Of a stretch of DNA of 64,000 nucleotides, positions 15,317 through 23,849 are shown one piece after another. The stretch's first letter is position 1; each line of letters starts with the position of its first letter. The notes under the pieces were generated by a model. That model ran no database searches and had not been told where the DNA came from. It saw only the letters and a list, made by a program, of their open reading frames with translations. The position numbers and the translations under genes were made by a program. Source of the stretch: Nocardioides seonyuensis (GTDB lineage Bacteria; Actinomycetota; Actinomycetes; Propionibacteriales; Nocardioidaceae); contig NZ_CP038436.1 of NCBI RefSeq assembly GCF_004683965.1, positions 1,736,001 through 1,800,000 on the forward strand. Direction: 5' to 3'.

Positions 15317-16486
15317 TCAGTCGGCGCCGAAGAGGTCGCGCGTGTAGACCTTGTCGGCCACGTCGGCGAGCTCGTCGACCATCCGGTTGGCGACGATCAG
15401 GTCGACGCGCTCCTTGAACGACGCCAGGTCGTGGGTCACCTCGGAGCCGAACCACTGGTCGTCGTCGAGCTCGGGCTCGTAGACGATGACCTCGATGCCC
15501 TTGCCCTTGAGCCGCTTCATGATCCCCTGCACCGAGGACTCGCGGAAGTTGTCGGAGCCGGCCTTCATGATGAGCCGGTGGATCCCGACGACGTCGGGCT
15601 CGCGGTCGATGATGTCGAAGGCGACGACGTCCTTGCGCGTGGTGTTGGCGTCGACGATCGCCGAGATCAGCGTCTGGGGCACCTCGTTGTAGTTCGCGAG
15701 CAGCTGCTTGGTGTCCTTGGGCAGGCACAGCCCGCCGTAGCCGAACGACGGGTTGTTGTAGTGGGTGCCGATGCGCGGGTCGAGACCGACGCCGTCGACG
15801 ATCTGGCGCGTGGAGAGTCCACGCGCCATCGCGAAGGAGTCGAGCTCGTTGAAGTAGGCGACCCGCATCGCGAGGTAGGTGTTGGCGAACAGCTTGATCG
15901 CCTCGGCCTCGGTGGGCTGGGTGAAGAGGACGGGCACGTCGTCGTCGTCGGCGCCCTTGACGAGCAGCTCGGCGAACTCGCGGGCCCGCGCCGACTCCTC
16001 GCCGACCACGATGCGTGAGGGGTGGAGGTTGTCCCACAGCGCCTTGCCCTCGCGGAGGAACTCCGGGGAGAAGATCACGTTCGCGGTGCCGAGCCGGCGG
16101 CGTACGTCCTCGACGAAGCCCACCGGGATCGTCGACTTGATCACCATCGTCGCGTCGGGGTTGATCCGCTGGACGTCGCGGATGACGTGCTCGACGGCGG
16201 AGGTGTCGAAGTAGTTGGTGACCGGGTCGTAGTTGGTCGGCGTCGCGATCAGCACGAAGGCAGCGTCGCGGTGCGCCTCCTCCGGATCGGTGGTGAAGCT
16301 GATGTCGAGCTGCTCCTCGGCCAGGAAGCGCGAGATCTCCTCGTCCTGGATGGGACTCTCGCCCCGCTGCAGCTGGGCGATCCGGTCGGCGTCGAGGTCG
16401 AGGCCGACGACGGTGTTGTGGCGAGCCAGCAGCATCGACATGGACAGGCCGACGTAGCCGAGGCCGGCCACCGAAATCTTGGTCAC
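15317..16486 (-). CDS. ugd: UDP-glucose 6-dehydrogenase
   Basis: A 389-residue enzyme that oxidises UDP-glucose to UDP-glucuronate with two NAD+, matching the usual length of the short bacterial form (about 388). The NAD-binding start is [13 protein letters not shown] (residues 5-17). The signature IKSTIPVGF is near 115, SPEFLREG near 140, and the catalytic cysteine lies in [11 protein letters not shown] near residue 252. The central and C-terminal UDP-binding domains are complete. Its product would feed the neighbouring glycosyltransferases, which converge on it from the other strand. The ATG at 16486 begins directly at the Rossmann strand. It follows the lipoprotein gene by only 31 bp on the same strand, so part of its transcription may come from there. 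Confidence 0.93.
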   Translation of the reverse strand: MTKISVAGLGYVGLSMSMLLARHNTVVGLDLDADRIAQLQRGESPIQDEEISRFLAEEQLDISFTTDPEEAHRDAAFVLIATPTNYDPVTNYFDTSAVEHVIRDVQRINPDATMVIKSTIPVGFVEDVRRRLGTANVIFSPEFLREGKALWDNLHPSRIVVGEESARAREFAELLVKGADDDDVPVLFTQPTEAEAIKLFANTYLAMRVAYFNELDSFAMARGLSTRQIVDGVGLDPRIGTHYNNPSFGYGGLCLPKDTKQLLANYNEVPQTLISAIVDANTTRKDVVAFDIIDREPDVVGIHRLIMKAGSDNFRESSVQGIMKRLKGKGIEVIVYEPELDDDQWFGSEVTHDLASFKERVDLIVANRMVDELADVADKVYTRDLFGAD

Positions 16487-16517
16487 GGCGCGATTGTGCC
16501 GTACTTGACCGGCCCGG

Positions 16518-17555
16518 TCAGTCTGCGATCGGAGTCAGGACGTCTGGCAGGACCGCGGGAGTGCCGTCGACCACGAGCCTGCGGGGGGTACGACGCCAGC
16601 ACCGGGTGTCGGTCAGCTCGGTGATGGCGGCGAGCCAGGTGGGCTCGGGCCCCTCGGCGACGGGCAGGGTGACGCGCAAGGTCGCCCCGCTGGGCTCGAC
16701 CAGGGCGCCGATGACAGCCGGCCCCGCGTCGAGGTCGCCCAGGAACGTCGCGCGGACGGGTCCCTCAGCGCCACAGGCGGCGTAGGTCAGCTGCCAGCCC
16801 GGCAACAGGTCGGCCAACGCCCGCAGGTCGGTCGCCTCGACGGTCGTCTCTGCTGCCGGAGCACGACGCCGGTTGTCTCCCTCGTCGAGCGTGGGCTCGG
16901 TGACCTGGACGTCCAGGGCGGACAGGGCAGGATCCGTGTTGACCGCAGCCAGGAGGAGCTTCGACTCGTCCGGCAGCTCCTCAGCCTGCCACGAGGCGCC
17001 GTCGGCCTCCGGGACGTCGGACTCCCGCAGGGGCTCGGACCCGCCGGGTGGCTCGGTGTAGTCGTCCTCGCCGCCGTCCAGACAGGTGTCGGTCGCCGGC
17101 GAGGGGGCGGCCCAGTCCTTGTCGAGGTGGTGGGGCGTGACGGCGCTCAGCACCACCTCGGACCCGCCGCCGTCGGGCGTCACGACCAACGAGGCGAGGG
17201 CTGCGTCCGGGCCGACGAGCGCGACGCGCACCTCGTCACCCTCACAGCCGCTGGACGTGGGGACCCAGCCAGCCGCGGCGGCAGCCCCGAGCTCGGCCTC
17301 GGCCGCTGCCTCGACCGGACTGCGGTAGGGGGTGGTGCGGCGCGCGACCTCTCGGTCGACCCAGCCGTTCGAGCCATATCCCGGGCCGGGTGCCGTCGCT
17401 GAGTCCGGCGCCACCCACGGGTCGCCCCACACCTTCGAGGCCACGGCGACGTCGTCGAGGGTGGTGTCGAACGCCCCGGGGAGGTCCGAGCAGCCGGCCA
17501 GCGTCATCGCGCCTGCCAGCGCGATGCTCAGCGCGACGGGGTGACGGCGAACCAT
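16518..17555 (-). CDS. Secreted lipoprotein with an internally duplicated domain
   Basis: A 345-residue lipoprotein. The N-terminus [22 protein letters not shown] has a type II signal peptide with lipobox LAGC and lipidated C22. Two related segments follow: about 96-160 (GW...C104...VR...G-x-DA...V-x-P-x-GG, C158) and about 253-320 (GW...C261...VR...G-DLDA...V-x-P-SG, C319). Each copy has a cysteine pair 54-58 residues apart, probably one disulfide per domain. I do not recognise the family. The gene overlaps the end of the WXG/peptidase-like gene by 28 bp and is third in that operon, so it may bind, chaperone or neutralise that protein outside the membrane (inference). Confidence 0.82.
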   Translation of the reverse strand: MVRRHPVALSIALAGAMTLAGCSDLPGAFDTTLDDVAVASKVWGDPWVAPDSATAPGPGYGSNGWVDREVARRTTPYRSPVEAAAEAELGAAAAAGWVPTSSGCEGDEVRVALVGPDAALASLVVTPDGGGSEVVLSAVTPHHLDKDWAAPSPATDTCLDGGEDDYTEPPGGSEPLRESDVPEADGASWQAEELPDESKLLLAAVNTDPALSALDVQVTEPTLDEGDNRRRAPAAETTVEATDLRALADLLPGWQLTYAACGAEGPVRATFLGDLDAGPAVIGALVEPSGATLRVTLPVAEGPEPTWLAAITELTDTRCWRRTPRRLVVDGTPAVLPDVLTPIAD

Positions 17556-19018
17556 GGCTCGTCCCAGCCGGAGACCCCGAGGTCACCGTCGGTGAAGTCG
17601 TCCCGAGAGATGGTCTGCTCCTTGCCCGAGGCGGGGTCGTAGAGGGTGAGGCTGTCGCCGTCACTCGCGGTGACGAGCACGACGTGGCCGGGCCGCGTCT
17701 CGTTGCCAACGTACAGCGGGACGTTGTGACCGTCCTCGACCGCTCCCGCGATCCGGTCGTAGGTCGCGCCGCGGTCGCTCGGGGCCACGGTCTGGACCTC
17801 GTAGTCGCTGCCGGGCACGCCGCTGCCGCCGTTGGACGACATCTCGTTGGCGACGCCCCACGGCGACGTGCCGAGGGCCTTGGGCCAGGGCGCCTGCAGG
17901 TCACCGTCGCGGTCGACGACGGCGTTGGTGCGGTCGTGCATGGCGAGCGACTCGTCGGCGAAGCGCTCCTCGGGGGTGCGCGGGTCGGTCTCACCGGTGC
18001 GCGGGTCGAAGCCGGTCTCCATCCAGAGTGCGTAGGCGGGGTCGTTGAGCATGCGCGACATCACCAGGCTCGAGGAGCCGCAGGTCGTCTGGTCGGGCTG
18101 CTCGTAGCTCCCGTCGGTGGGCGGGTCGAGGTCGTCGAGCTCGTCGCGGTCCATCGTGCGGAGCTTGGCGAGGTAGTTGGCCAGGGCGGCGCCGCCGAGC
18201 CCGGAGGCCACGCCGGCGATGATCCAGGCGCGCTCCTCGTCGCTGCGCGCGCTCGCGAGGGCGTCACGCACCGCCTGCTGCTCCTCGGGGGAGAGGTCGT
18301 CGAAGGCGGCGTCGTACTGCTCGAGCGCGTCTCCCGAGAGCGGGCCCTCCTCGTCCTCCCACCCGTTGACGAGCGCCACCGGGCTGATGCCGTCGGGGAG
18401 GTGGTCGGGCAGGTCGATCTCGTCCATGGCGGTGCGGATGGCGTTGCGTGCGACGCGCACGGCGTCGGAGGCGTCGCGGTAGGCACCGATCGCCTCGGTG
18501 AGCGCGTGGACGACGCCCTCGACGATGCCGCGGAGGTGGTCGACGAGCTCCCAAGGCAGCAGGTCGCCCCACGACAGCTCGAGGTTGTCGCGCAGCTGGT
18601 CGTCGGCCCGGCGGTGGCGCGACCGGGCCGCGGTCATCTCGTCGGCGAGAGTGTCGAGCGCGGCGGCCACGGCGCGGGCAGCGGTCGGCGCCGTCTCGGT
18701 GCGCTGGCGCAGCCGCCGGACGGACGTGCGGAAGGCGCTCCCGGAGTCGCCCTGCCAGGCGGTGGCGTCGATCTTGTCGCGGCAGGTGGTCAGGTCGTCG
18801 CAGGCGGCGTCGACGGACGTCGCGATCGCCCGCCACGCAGCTGCGGCCTCGGTCAGGTCGCCGGGCTCGGGCGCGGGCTCCTCGGTCATGATCTCGACGG
18901 CGGTCGCCACGGCGTTGACGATGGTCTGGGCGGCGTTCCAGGGTGGCCAGAGGTCGATGTCCTCCACGACGGCGAGCACGTCGCGGAGACGAGCGATCAC
19001 GTCATCGAGAAAGTCCAT
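17528..19018 (-). CDS. WXG100-type protein with C-terminal cysteine-peptidase-like domain
   Basis: A 496-residue protein with two parts. Residues about 55-200 are helical, with a W-x-G turn (TAWQGDSGSAF, W88-G90) flanked by long helices, as in WXG100/LXG substrates of type VII secretion. Residues about 300-496 resemble a papain-like/C39-like domain: Q310-T-T-C313-G (oxyanion Gln and nucleophile Cys), H445 in PGHVVLVT and D461 in TLYDPASG are placed as a Cys-His-Asp triad. A glycine/alanine-rich helix (about 262-285) separates them. No signal peptide, as expected for an ESX substrate. The start overlaps the ESX-like gene by 17 bp and the end overlaps the lipoprotein gene. It may be an exported protease-type effector; the target and the secretion machine are not in the window. 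Confidence 0.8.
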   Translation of the reverse strand: MDFLDDVIARLRDVLAVVEDIDLWPPWNAAQTIVNAVATAVEIMTEEPAPEPGDLTEAAAAWRAIATSVDAACDDLTTCRDKIDATAWQGDSGSAFRTSVRRLRQRTETAPTAARAVAAALDTLADEMTAARSRHRRADDQLRDNLELSWGDLLPWELVDHLRGIVEGVVHALTEAIGAYRDASDAVRVARNAIRTAMDEIDLPDHLPDGISPVALVNGWEDEEGPLSGDALEQYDAAFDDLSPEEQQAVRDALASARSDEERAWIIAGVASGLGGAALANYLAKLRTMDRDELDDLDPPTDGSYEQPDQTTCGSSSLVMSRMLNDPAYALWMETGFDPRTGETDPRTPEERFADESLAMHDRTNAVVDRDGDLQAPWPKALGTSPWGVANEMSSNGGSGVPGSDYEVQTVAPSDRGATYDRIAGAVEDGHNVPLYVGNETRPGHVVLVTASDGDSLTLYDPASGKEQTISRDDFTDGDLGVSGWDEPWFAVTPSR

Positions 19019-19286
19019 GGAACTCTCCCGCAGAGTTGCCGTCGGTCGCCTCGAAGTCGGTGATGCAGTCCTCGACGTTGGTGCCGTGCTCCGCGATCAC
19101 GCCGAGCACCACCTCGAGGACACCGTCCATGTCGGACGCGGCATCGCTGAGGCACGAGGTCAGGTCTGCCATCGCGTGCCCGGCCGCATCGGACCGGCGA
19201 CCCCGCGCACCGTGCAGCTCGGCGGCTGCGTTGTGGGCGTAGACCCAGCCGGCACGGACTGCGTCCGGCCTCATCGTGATCGGCAT
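19002..19286 (-). CDS. ESX/EspC-like small type VII secretion-associated protein
   Basis: A 94-residue, mostly helical, cytosolic-type protein without signal peptide. Its N-terminal helix (AVRAGWVYAHNAAAELHG) and C-terminal F-E-A-T-D, in DCITDFEATDGNSAGEF, resemble the small ESX/EspC-like proteins that pair with type VII substrates; the C-terminal Y/F-x-x-x-D is close to the general export signal YxxxD. The ATG at 19286 is preceded by a near-perfect AGGAGG at 6 nt, the best Shine-Dalgarno sequence in this part of the window, suggesting strong expression. It is first in the three-gene unit and overlaps the WXG/peptidase gene by 17 bp. A secretion partner or chaperone role is inferred. Confidence 0.72.
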   Translation of the reverse strand: MPITMRPDAVRAGWVYAHNAAAELHGARGRRSDAAGHAMADLTSCLSDAASDMDGVLEVVLGVIAEHGTNVEDCITDFEATDGNSAGEFHGLSR

Positions 19287-19378
19287 GTCCACCTCCTGGC
19301 GTGAGGGGAGACTGCCCGGCTGGCGCCGACACCAAACCTGCAGCCGGCAGGTTGTGCACGAGCCAGGTCGTGCACCGG

Positions 19379-20515
19379 TCAGAGCGCGAGCGCCATCCGG
19401 CGGACGATCTCGGTGAGCCGGTCGGGTGAGGTGGCGATGTTGAGGCGCACGTGGCCGTCGAGCCCCGGCGCGTAGTCGGCGCCGGCGCTGAGCTGCACGC
19501 GCCCCTTCTCCAGGCACACCGCTGCCGGGTCGTCGTGGCCGTAGGCCCGCAGGTCGAGCCACGCCAGGTAGGTCGCCTCGAGCGGGCGCATCCGCGCGTC
19601 GGGCAGGTGCTCGGCGAGCAGGTCCGCGAGGAGCGAGCGCTGGGAGTCGAGCCGCTCGAGGAGCGCGGCGAGCCACGGGTCGCCGTACTCGTAGGCAGCG
19701 ACCGAGCCGACCACGCCGAGCGAGGACCACGAGTCGTTGCGTGCCATCGGGACGCGCCAGAGCCGGTCGCGCGTCGCCTCGTCGCCGCACACGACCTGGG
19801 CGCACTTGAGCCCGGCGATGTTGAACGCCTTGGACGCGGCGACGACCGCGACGGCGTGGTCGGCGGTGCCGTCGAGGGAGAGGTACGGCGTGTGCTCGGC
19901 GCCCGGCAGCACCAGCGGCGCGTGGATCTCGTCGCTCACGACGCGGCCGCCGTGGCGGGTCAGCACGTCGCGGACGCCCTCGAGCTCTTCGCGGCTGAAC
20001 ACGCGACCCCACGGGTTGTGCGGCTGGGTGAGCAGCAACGTCCGCGCGCCGTCACGGAAGAGCCGGTCGAGCCGGTCGAGGTCGATTCCCGCGCGTGCTG
20101 CGTCGGGGTCGACGACCAGGTCGACGCGCTCGCGCCCGGTGATCTCCGCAATCGCGAGCTGGGGCGAGTAGGCCGGCACCGGCATCACCATCGGCCCCGG
20201 CTCGCTCAGCACGTCGAGCGCCAGCCGCACACCGGCCGTCACGTCGACGGTGGGGAGCACGAGGTCCGGGTCGACGGCGTGGCCGAAGTGCCGCCGGGCG
20301 AAGCGGGAGTACGCCGCCCCCAGCTCGCCGCCGTGCTCGAAGCGGGGGTAGCCCGTGACGCCGTCGTCGATCGCCCGGTGCAGCGCCTCGGTGATGGGCT
20401 CGGCGACGGCGTAGTCCATCTCCGCCACCCATGCCGGCAGCACGCCCTCTGGGATGGTGCCCCACTTGAGCCGCAGCGCCCGACGGGCCTCGTCGTCGGC
20501 GAGGTCGCGGATCAT
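19379..20515 (-). CDS. MalY/PatB-type PLP-dependent C-S lyase/aminotransferase
   Basis: A 378-residue fold-type I PLP enzyme. The first residues, LKWGTIPEGVLPAWVAEMDY, are the signature of the MalY/PatB cystathionine beta-lyase subgroup. The PLP-phosphate region TVDVTAGVRLAL, the HNPWGRVFS loop, SDEIHAPLVLPG (Asp for the pyridine nitrogen) and the Schiff-base lysine in AASKAFNIAGLK are all present. It would release thiol or homocysteine, pyruvate and ammonia from cystathionine or cysteine conjugates. The ATG at 20515 has TAGCGT 7 nt upstream. It stands alone, divergent from the DUF1622 pair. Confidence 0.88.
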   Translation of the reverse strand: MIRDLADDEARRALRLKWGTIPEGVLPAWVAEMDYAVAEPITEALHRAIDDGVTGYPRFEHGGELGAAYSRFARRHFGHAVDPDLVLPTVDVTAGVRLALDVLSEPGPMVMPVPAYSPQLAIAEITGRERVDLVVDPDAARAGIDLDRLDRLFRDGARTLLLTQPHNPWGRVFSREELEGVRDVLTRHGGRVVSDEIHAPLVLPGAEHTPYLSLDGTADHAVAVVAASKAFNIAGLKCAQVVCGDEATRDRLWRVPMARNDSWSSLGVVGSVAAYEYGDPWLAALLERLDSQRSLLADLLAEHLPDARMRPLEATYLAWLDLRAYGHDDPAAVCLEKGRVQLSAGADYAPGLDGHVRLNIATSPDRLTEIVRRMALAL

Positions 20516-20657
20516 GTGCTCGACGCTATCCGAGAGGTCGAGTGGGCGGCTGGAGGCGTCGCACGCTCACTTCTCGGCCTCCGACCGCCCACTCGACGCA
20601 CGCCCGCAGGGCATCCGGGCGAAGCTGCTGGGTACGAGTCCCTTCGTGTCTGGGTCG

Positions 20658-21059
20658 ATGGAGTCCTTGGTGTCCGACGAGTGGCTCCGCACGGCGGTGG
20701 ACGCCCTCGTGGTCCTGGTCGAGGCAGCGGGAGCCCTGGTGATCGTGGTGGGTGCCGCCGTCGCGTTCTTCCATTTCCTGCGAGTGCTGCCGAAGCGGAA
20801 CCCGGCGGCCTTCGTGCCCGTGCGCCTGACGCTGGGCCGGTTCCTGGCCCTGGGTCTGGAGTTCCAGCTTGCCAGCGACGTGCTGCGCACCGCCGTCGCG
20901 CCGAGCTTCGAGGAGCTGGGCAAGCTGGCCGCCGTCGCCGCCATCCGCACCGCTCTGAACTTCTTCCTGGCGCGTGAGATCCGCGACGAGCAGGCGATGA
21001 TCGAGCACGACGAGAAGAAGGCGCAGGACGGGCACGACAGCAGGCCGCAGCGACCATGA
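20658..21059 (+). CDS. DUF1622-family membrane protein
   Basis: A 133-residue membrane protein with hydrophobic segments near 12-38 and 65-85 and a third amphipathic one around 90-110. The segment RFLALGLEFQLASDVLRTAV followed by AAVAAIRTALNFFLAREI is typical of DUF1622, a family of small bacterial membrane proteins of unknown function. The ATG at 20658 gives a normal N-terminus; longer readings enter the MalY promoter. Its stop overlaps the next gene (ATGA), and the next protein repeats the same core, so the two may form a heteromer. Confidence 0.78.
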   Translation: MESLVSDEWLRTAVDALVVLVEAAGALVIVVGAAVAFFHFLRVLPKRNPAAFVPVRLTLGRFLALGLEFQLASDVLRTAVAPSFEELGKLAAVAAIRTALNFFLAREIRDEQAMIEHDEKKAQDGHDSRPQRP

Positions 21060-21328
21060 CCACGACGCTGGGCGTGACCTCGTGGCTACTCGGGGTCGGC
21101 GCCGTCGTCGTCGTCGCGGTCGCCCTCGCGGCGATACGCGAGCTCAGGCCGGCCCTGGCGCTCGGCCTGGACTTCTTGCTGGCCGCCGGCCTGCTGCGTC
21201 TGGCGAGCGCGGAGACCTGGACGGCCATCGCGTCCGCTGCGGGCATCGTGGCGGTGCGCAAGTTGGTGACGTGGAGCCTGTCGGCCACGGCCGGCACGCT
21301 CCGGAACGGCTCAGCGGCAGAGCCGTAG
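21056..21328 (+). CDS. Short DUF1622-like membrane protein, paralogue of its neighbour
   Basis: A 90-residue protein with hydrophobic stretches near 8-25, 33-48 and 55-70. Its segment LALGLDFLLAAGLLRLA followed by IVAVRKLVTWSL aligns with LALGLEFQLASDVLRTA ... AIRTALNFFL of the preceding gene, so it looks like a shortened duplicate. It is translationally coupled through a 4-bp overlap. Function unknown. Confidence 0.7.
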   Translation: MTTTLGVTSWLLGVGAVVVVAVALAAIRELRPALALGLDFLLAAGLLRLASAETWTAIASAAGIVAVRKLVTWSLSATAGTLRNGSAAEP

Positions 21329-21386
21329 TCGATCACGGCACCCGTGCCCTGCCGGACCTCCCGGCGGATCCGAGAGGATGGTCGGC

Positions 21387-22286
21387 GTGACCGACTCGGG
21401 GAGAGGGATCCGCGTGCCGGCGACGTGGTGGCCGGCGATGCTGGCGACCGCGTACGCCGTGGCCTTCGTGCTCGTCTACGTCGTCTCGGTGCGCACCGAG
21501 CAGGGGCGGCTGGTCAGCGACGCTGCCCTGCGCGGCGCCATCGCCAGCGGGTCACCCATCCGTGACACGGTGGACTCGGTCCTCGACGTCGTCTCCGTGG
21601 GCTCCTTGCTGGGCGCGGTGGCGGTGGTCGCGGTCATCGCCCTCCTCCGGCTCGACAGGATCCGGGGGCTGGCTGCCATCGGCCTGCTGGTGGTGGCCAA
21701 CGTGGTGAGCCGGGTGCTCAAGAGCTATGTCCTGGAGCGACCTGACCTGGGCCTGGACGAGATCGGGCCGGCCACGTTGAACAGCCTGCCCAGCGGGCAT
21801 GCGACCGCCGCGTTCTCCGCGGTGACCGCCCTCCTCATCGTGCTGCCCCCTGCCTGGCACGCGGCCACGGCACTGGCCGGGGGCGGCTTCGCCACCGTCA
21901 TCGCCCTCGCCACCATGTTCGCCGGGTGGCACCGCACGGCCGACGCGATGGCGTCGTTCCTGGTCGTCGGGGTGTGCACCATGGTCGCCCTGTCCGTGGT
22001 GGCGGCGTACGCCGAGCCTCGTCCGCACGCGTCCGCCCCCGTGGGGCTGAGGTGGTGGCTCGTGGTGTCCGGCGCGTCGCTCGCGATCGGGGCCGCCCTT
22101 GGCGGGGGGCTGTCCACGCTCGCCCCGGTGCGGGACAGCCTGGCGGGCGGTCTGCTCGCGTTCCTGTCGGCGGGGCTGCTCATCATCGGCACGGTCCTCG
22201 CCGTGCTCGCCGGGATCCTGTGGGTCCTCGGGGTCAACGAGGCCGAGGGCGGCCGCCCTGACGACCGGGTGCGGCTCAGCGGCTGA
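21387..22286 (+). CDS. PAP2-family membrane phosphatase
   Basis: A 299-residue integral membrane protein with about seven hydrophobic helices and the three phosphatidic-acid-phosphatase signatures: K-S-Y-V-L-E-R-P (motif 1), P-S-G-H-A-T-A (motif 2) and G-W-H-R-T-A-D (motif 3; the usual leading Ser-Arg is replaced by Ala-Gly). It would dephosphorylate a lipid phosphate or pyrophosphate on the outer face of the membrane. An unusually long C-terminal tail adds two further helices. A GTG at 21387 is preferred because GAGAGG is 9 nt upstream; an ATG at 21378 is possible but abuts that sequence. Its 3' end overlaps the convergent AhpD-like gene by 11 bp. Confidence 0.85.
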   Translation: MTDSGRGIRVPATWWPAMLATAYAVAFVLVYVVSVRTEQGRLVSDAALRGAIASGSPIRDTVDSVLDVVSVGSLLGAVAVVAVIALLRLDRIRGLAAIGLLVVANVVSRVLKSYVLERPDLGLDEIGPATLNSLPSGHATAAFSAVTALLIVLPPAWHAATALAGGGFATVIALATMFAGWHRTADAMASFLVVGVCTMVALSVVAAYAEPRPHASAPVGLRWWLVVSGASLAIGAALGGGLSTLAPVRDSLAGGLLAFLSAGLLIIGTVLAVLAGILWVLGVNEAEGGRPDDRVRLSG

Positions 22287-22743
22287 GCTCGACCAGTGCG
22301 GCGTCACCGAGCTGCTCGCGGAGGCCGGCGACCATCTCGTCGGTGACGGTCGGTGGAGTGTGGGTCATCGCCTCCGCGTAGGCCAGCACGTCCCGCTCCA
22401 GGGGCGAGAAGGCGTCGGACTCGCGCCAGCGCGGCACCTCGCGCGCCTTGTCCATGTCGAGGTCGTTGTTGTGGGCCTCGAAGTAGTTGAAGTCCAGGCA
22501 CCAGCTGCAGCCGACCTGGGCGGCGACCGCCATGTGCGCGAACGACTTCAGCTGCTCGTCGCAGGTGTGCCACTTCTTCACCTTGCCGCCGACGCCGGCC
22601 ATGCTCATCAGCACGTCCTGGTTGTTCCACATGACGCCGAGCGAGCTCGGCACCTGGCCCAGCTGCCTCTTGGCGAACCGCCTGATCAGGGCGCCCTTGA
22701 AGCCGGTGATCTCGGCCGGGGGGATCCTCGTCGTTCCGGTCAT
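22276..22743 (-). CDS. Carboxymuconolactone decarboxylase/AhpD-like protein
   Basis: A 155-residue helical protein with the redox C-x-x-C motif in VGCSWCLDFNYFEA, followed by the helix EVPRWRESDAFSPLERDVLAYAEAMT, typical of the CMD/AhpD superfamily. It is probably a cytosolic peroxide- or thiol-linked protein; classical decarboxylases lack the C-x-x-C. AGGAGG lies 6 nt before the ATG. It is convergent with the PAP2 gene, whose stop codon it overlaps. Confidence 0.85.
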   Translation of the reverse strand: MTGTTRIPPAEITGFKGALIRRFAKRQLGQVPSSLGVMWNNQDVLMSMAGVGGKVKKWHTCDEQLKSFAHMAVAAQVGCSWCLDFNYFEAHNNDLDMDKAREVPRWRESDAFSPLERDVLAYAEAMTHTPPTVTDEMVAGLREQLGDAALVELSR

Positions 22744-22820
22744 GTCGTCCTCCTGGGTCGTTCGGGATGTACGACATCAAGACGCCGGCCGTGGGCGTTC
22801 TGTGACACCCGGGGCGAGCC

Positions 22821-22826
22821 TATGCT
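22821..22826 (+). promoter_or_regulatory. Leaderless-type -10 box (TATGCT) of the ketosynthase gene
   Basis: TATGCT is followed by 6 nt and then the ATG at 22833. AAGG within those 6 nt is too close to serve as a normal ribosome-binding site. Confidence 0.5.
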
Positions 22827-22832
22827 CGAAGG

Positions 22833-23822
22833 ATGAGCATCCAGCAGCCAGCAGACCTCACGCACGCGGCGATGCTGGGCCTGGGGGTCCACCGGCCCGA
22901 GCGCCTCGTCACCAACGACGAGATCTGCGAGGTCCTCGACTCCGACGACGAGTGGATCCGGACGCGCTCGGGCATCAGGACGCGACGCTTCGCCGGGGAG
23001 GAGGAGACCCTCGTCGGCATGGCCACCTCAGCCGCCGAGCGGGCCCTCGAGGCGGCCGGCGTGCGTGCCGACCAGCTCGGCTGCGTCATCGTGGCCACGT
23101 CGACGCACCCCGAGCACACGCCGGCCTCGGCTGCGCTGGTCGCCGATGCGCTCGGCGTGAAGGCGGCGGCCTTCGACGTCTCCGCCGGGTGTGCCGGCTT
23201 CTGCCACGCCCTCAACCTCGCCTCGTCAATGGTGCGGTCCGGCGCCGAGACCCACGTGATGGTGATCGGCGTCGAGCAGCTGAGCCGCTTCATGGACCCG
23301 ACCGACCGGGGCACCGCCTTCATCTTCGCCGACGGTGCCGGTGCCGTGGTCGTGGGTCCTTCCGACGCGACCGGCATCGGCCCGACGGCGTGGGGTTCGG
23401 ACGGGTCCCAGGCCCACGTGATCACCCAGACCCCGAGCTGCCTCGGCGGCCACGGTTCTCCCGTCGTGCAGATGGAGGGGACGGCGGTCTTCCGCTGGGC
23501 GCCCTTCGCCATGGCCGAGGTGGCCCACGAGGCACTGCGCCTGGCGGGCGTCGCGATCGACGACCTCGACGCCTTCATCCCGCACCAGGCCAACCTGCGC
23601 ATCACCCAGACCCTGGCGAGGAACATCAAGCTGCCGGAGTCCGTCGCGGTGGCCACCGACGTCGTCGACTCCGGCAACACCTCCGCAGCCTCGGTGCCGC
23701 TGGCCATGGAGGCGATGCTGCGCAAGGGGGAGGCGGAGGTCGGTGACGTGGCGCTGCTCATCGCGTTCGGTGCCGGGCTGAGCTATGCAGGCCAGGTCGT
23801 GGCGCTGCCGCCGGTGGCCTGA
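22833..23822 (+). CDS. fabH: 3-oxoacyl-ACP synthase III (FabH-type ketosynthase)
   Basis: A 329-residue thiolase-fold condensing enzyme. The Cys-His-Asn triad of KAS III is intact: the Cys in DVSAGCAGFC near residue 119, His in FIPHQANLRI near 251, and Asn in DSGNTSAAS near 281. The N-terminal WIRTRSGIRTRRFA and the central GTAFIFADGAGAVVV segments agree. It would condense acyl-CoA with malonyl-ACP to start fatty-acid synthesis. As it stands alone, without acpP or fabF, it may be a secondary FabH that starts a special acyl chain (inference). Confidence 0.92.
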   Translation: MSIQQPADLTHAAMLGLGVHRPERLVTNDEICEVLDSDDEWIRTRSGIRTRRFAGEEETLVGMATSAAERALEAAGVRADQLGCVIVATSTHPEHTPASAALVADALGVKAAAFDVSAGCAGFCHALNLASSMVRSGAETHVMVIGVEQLSRFMDPTDRGTAFIFADGAGAVVVGPSDATGIGPTAWGSDGSQAHVITQTPSCLGGHGSPVVQMEGTAVFRWAPFAMAEVAHEALRLAGVAIDDLDAFIPHQANLRITQTLARNIKLPESVAVATDVVDSGNTSAASVPLAMEAMLRKGEAEVGDVALLIAFGAGLSYAGQVVALPPVA

Positions 23823-23849
23823 GACGTTCGCCGGCTCAGGCGGGGGCCG

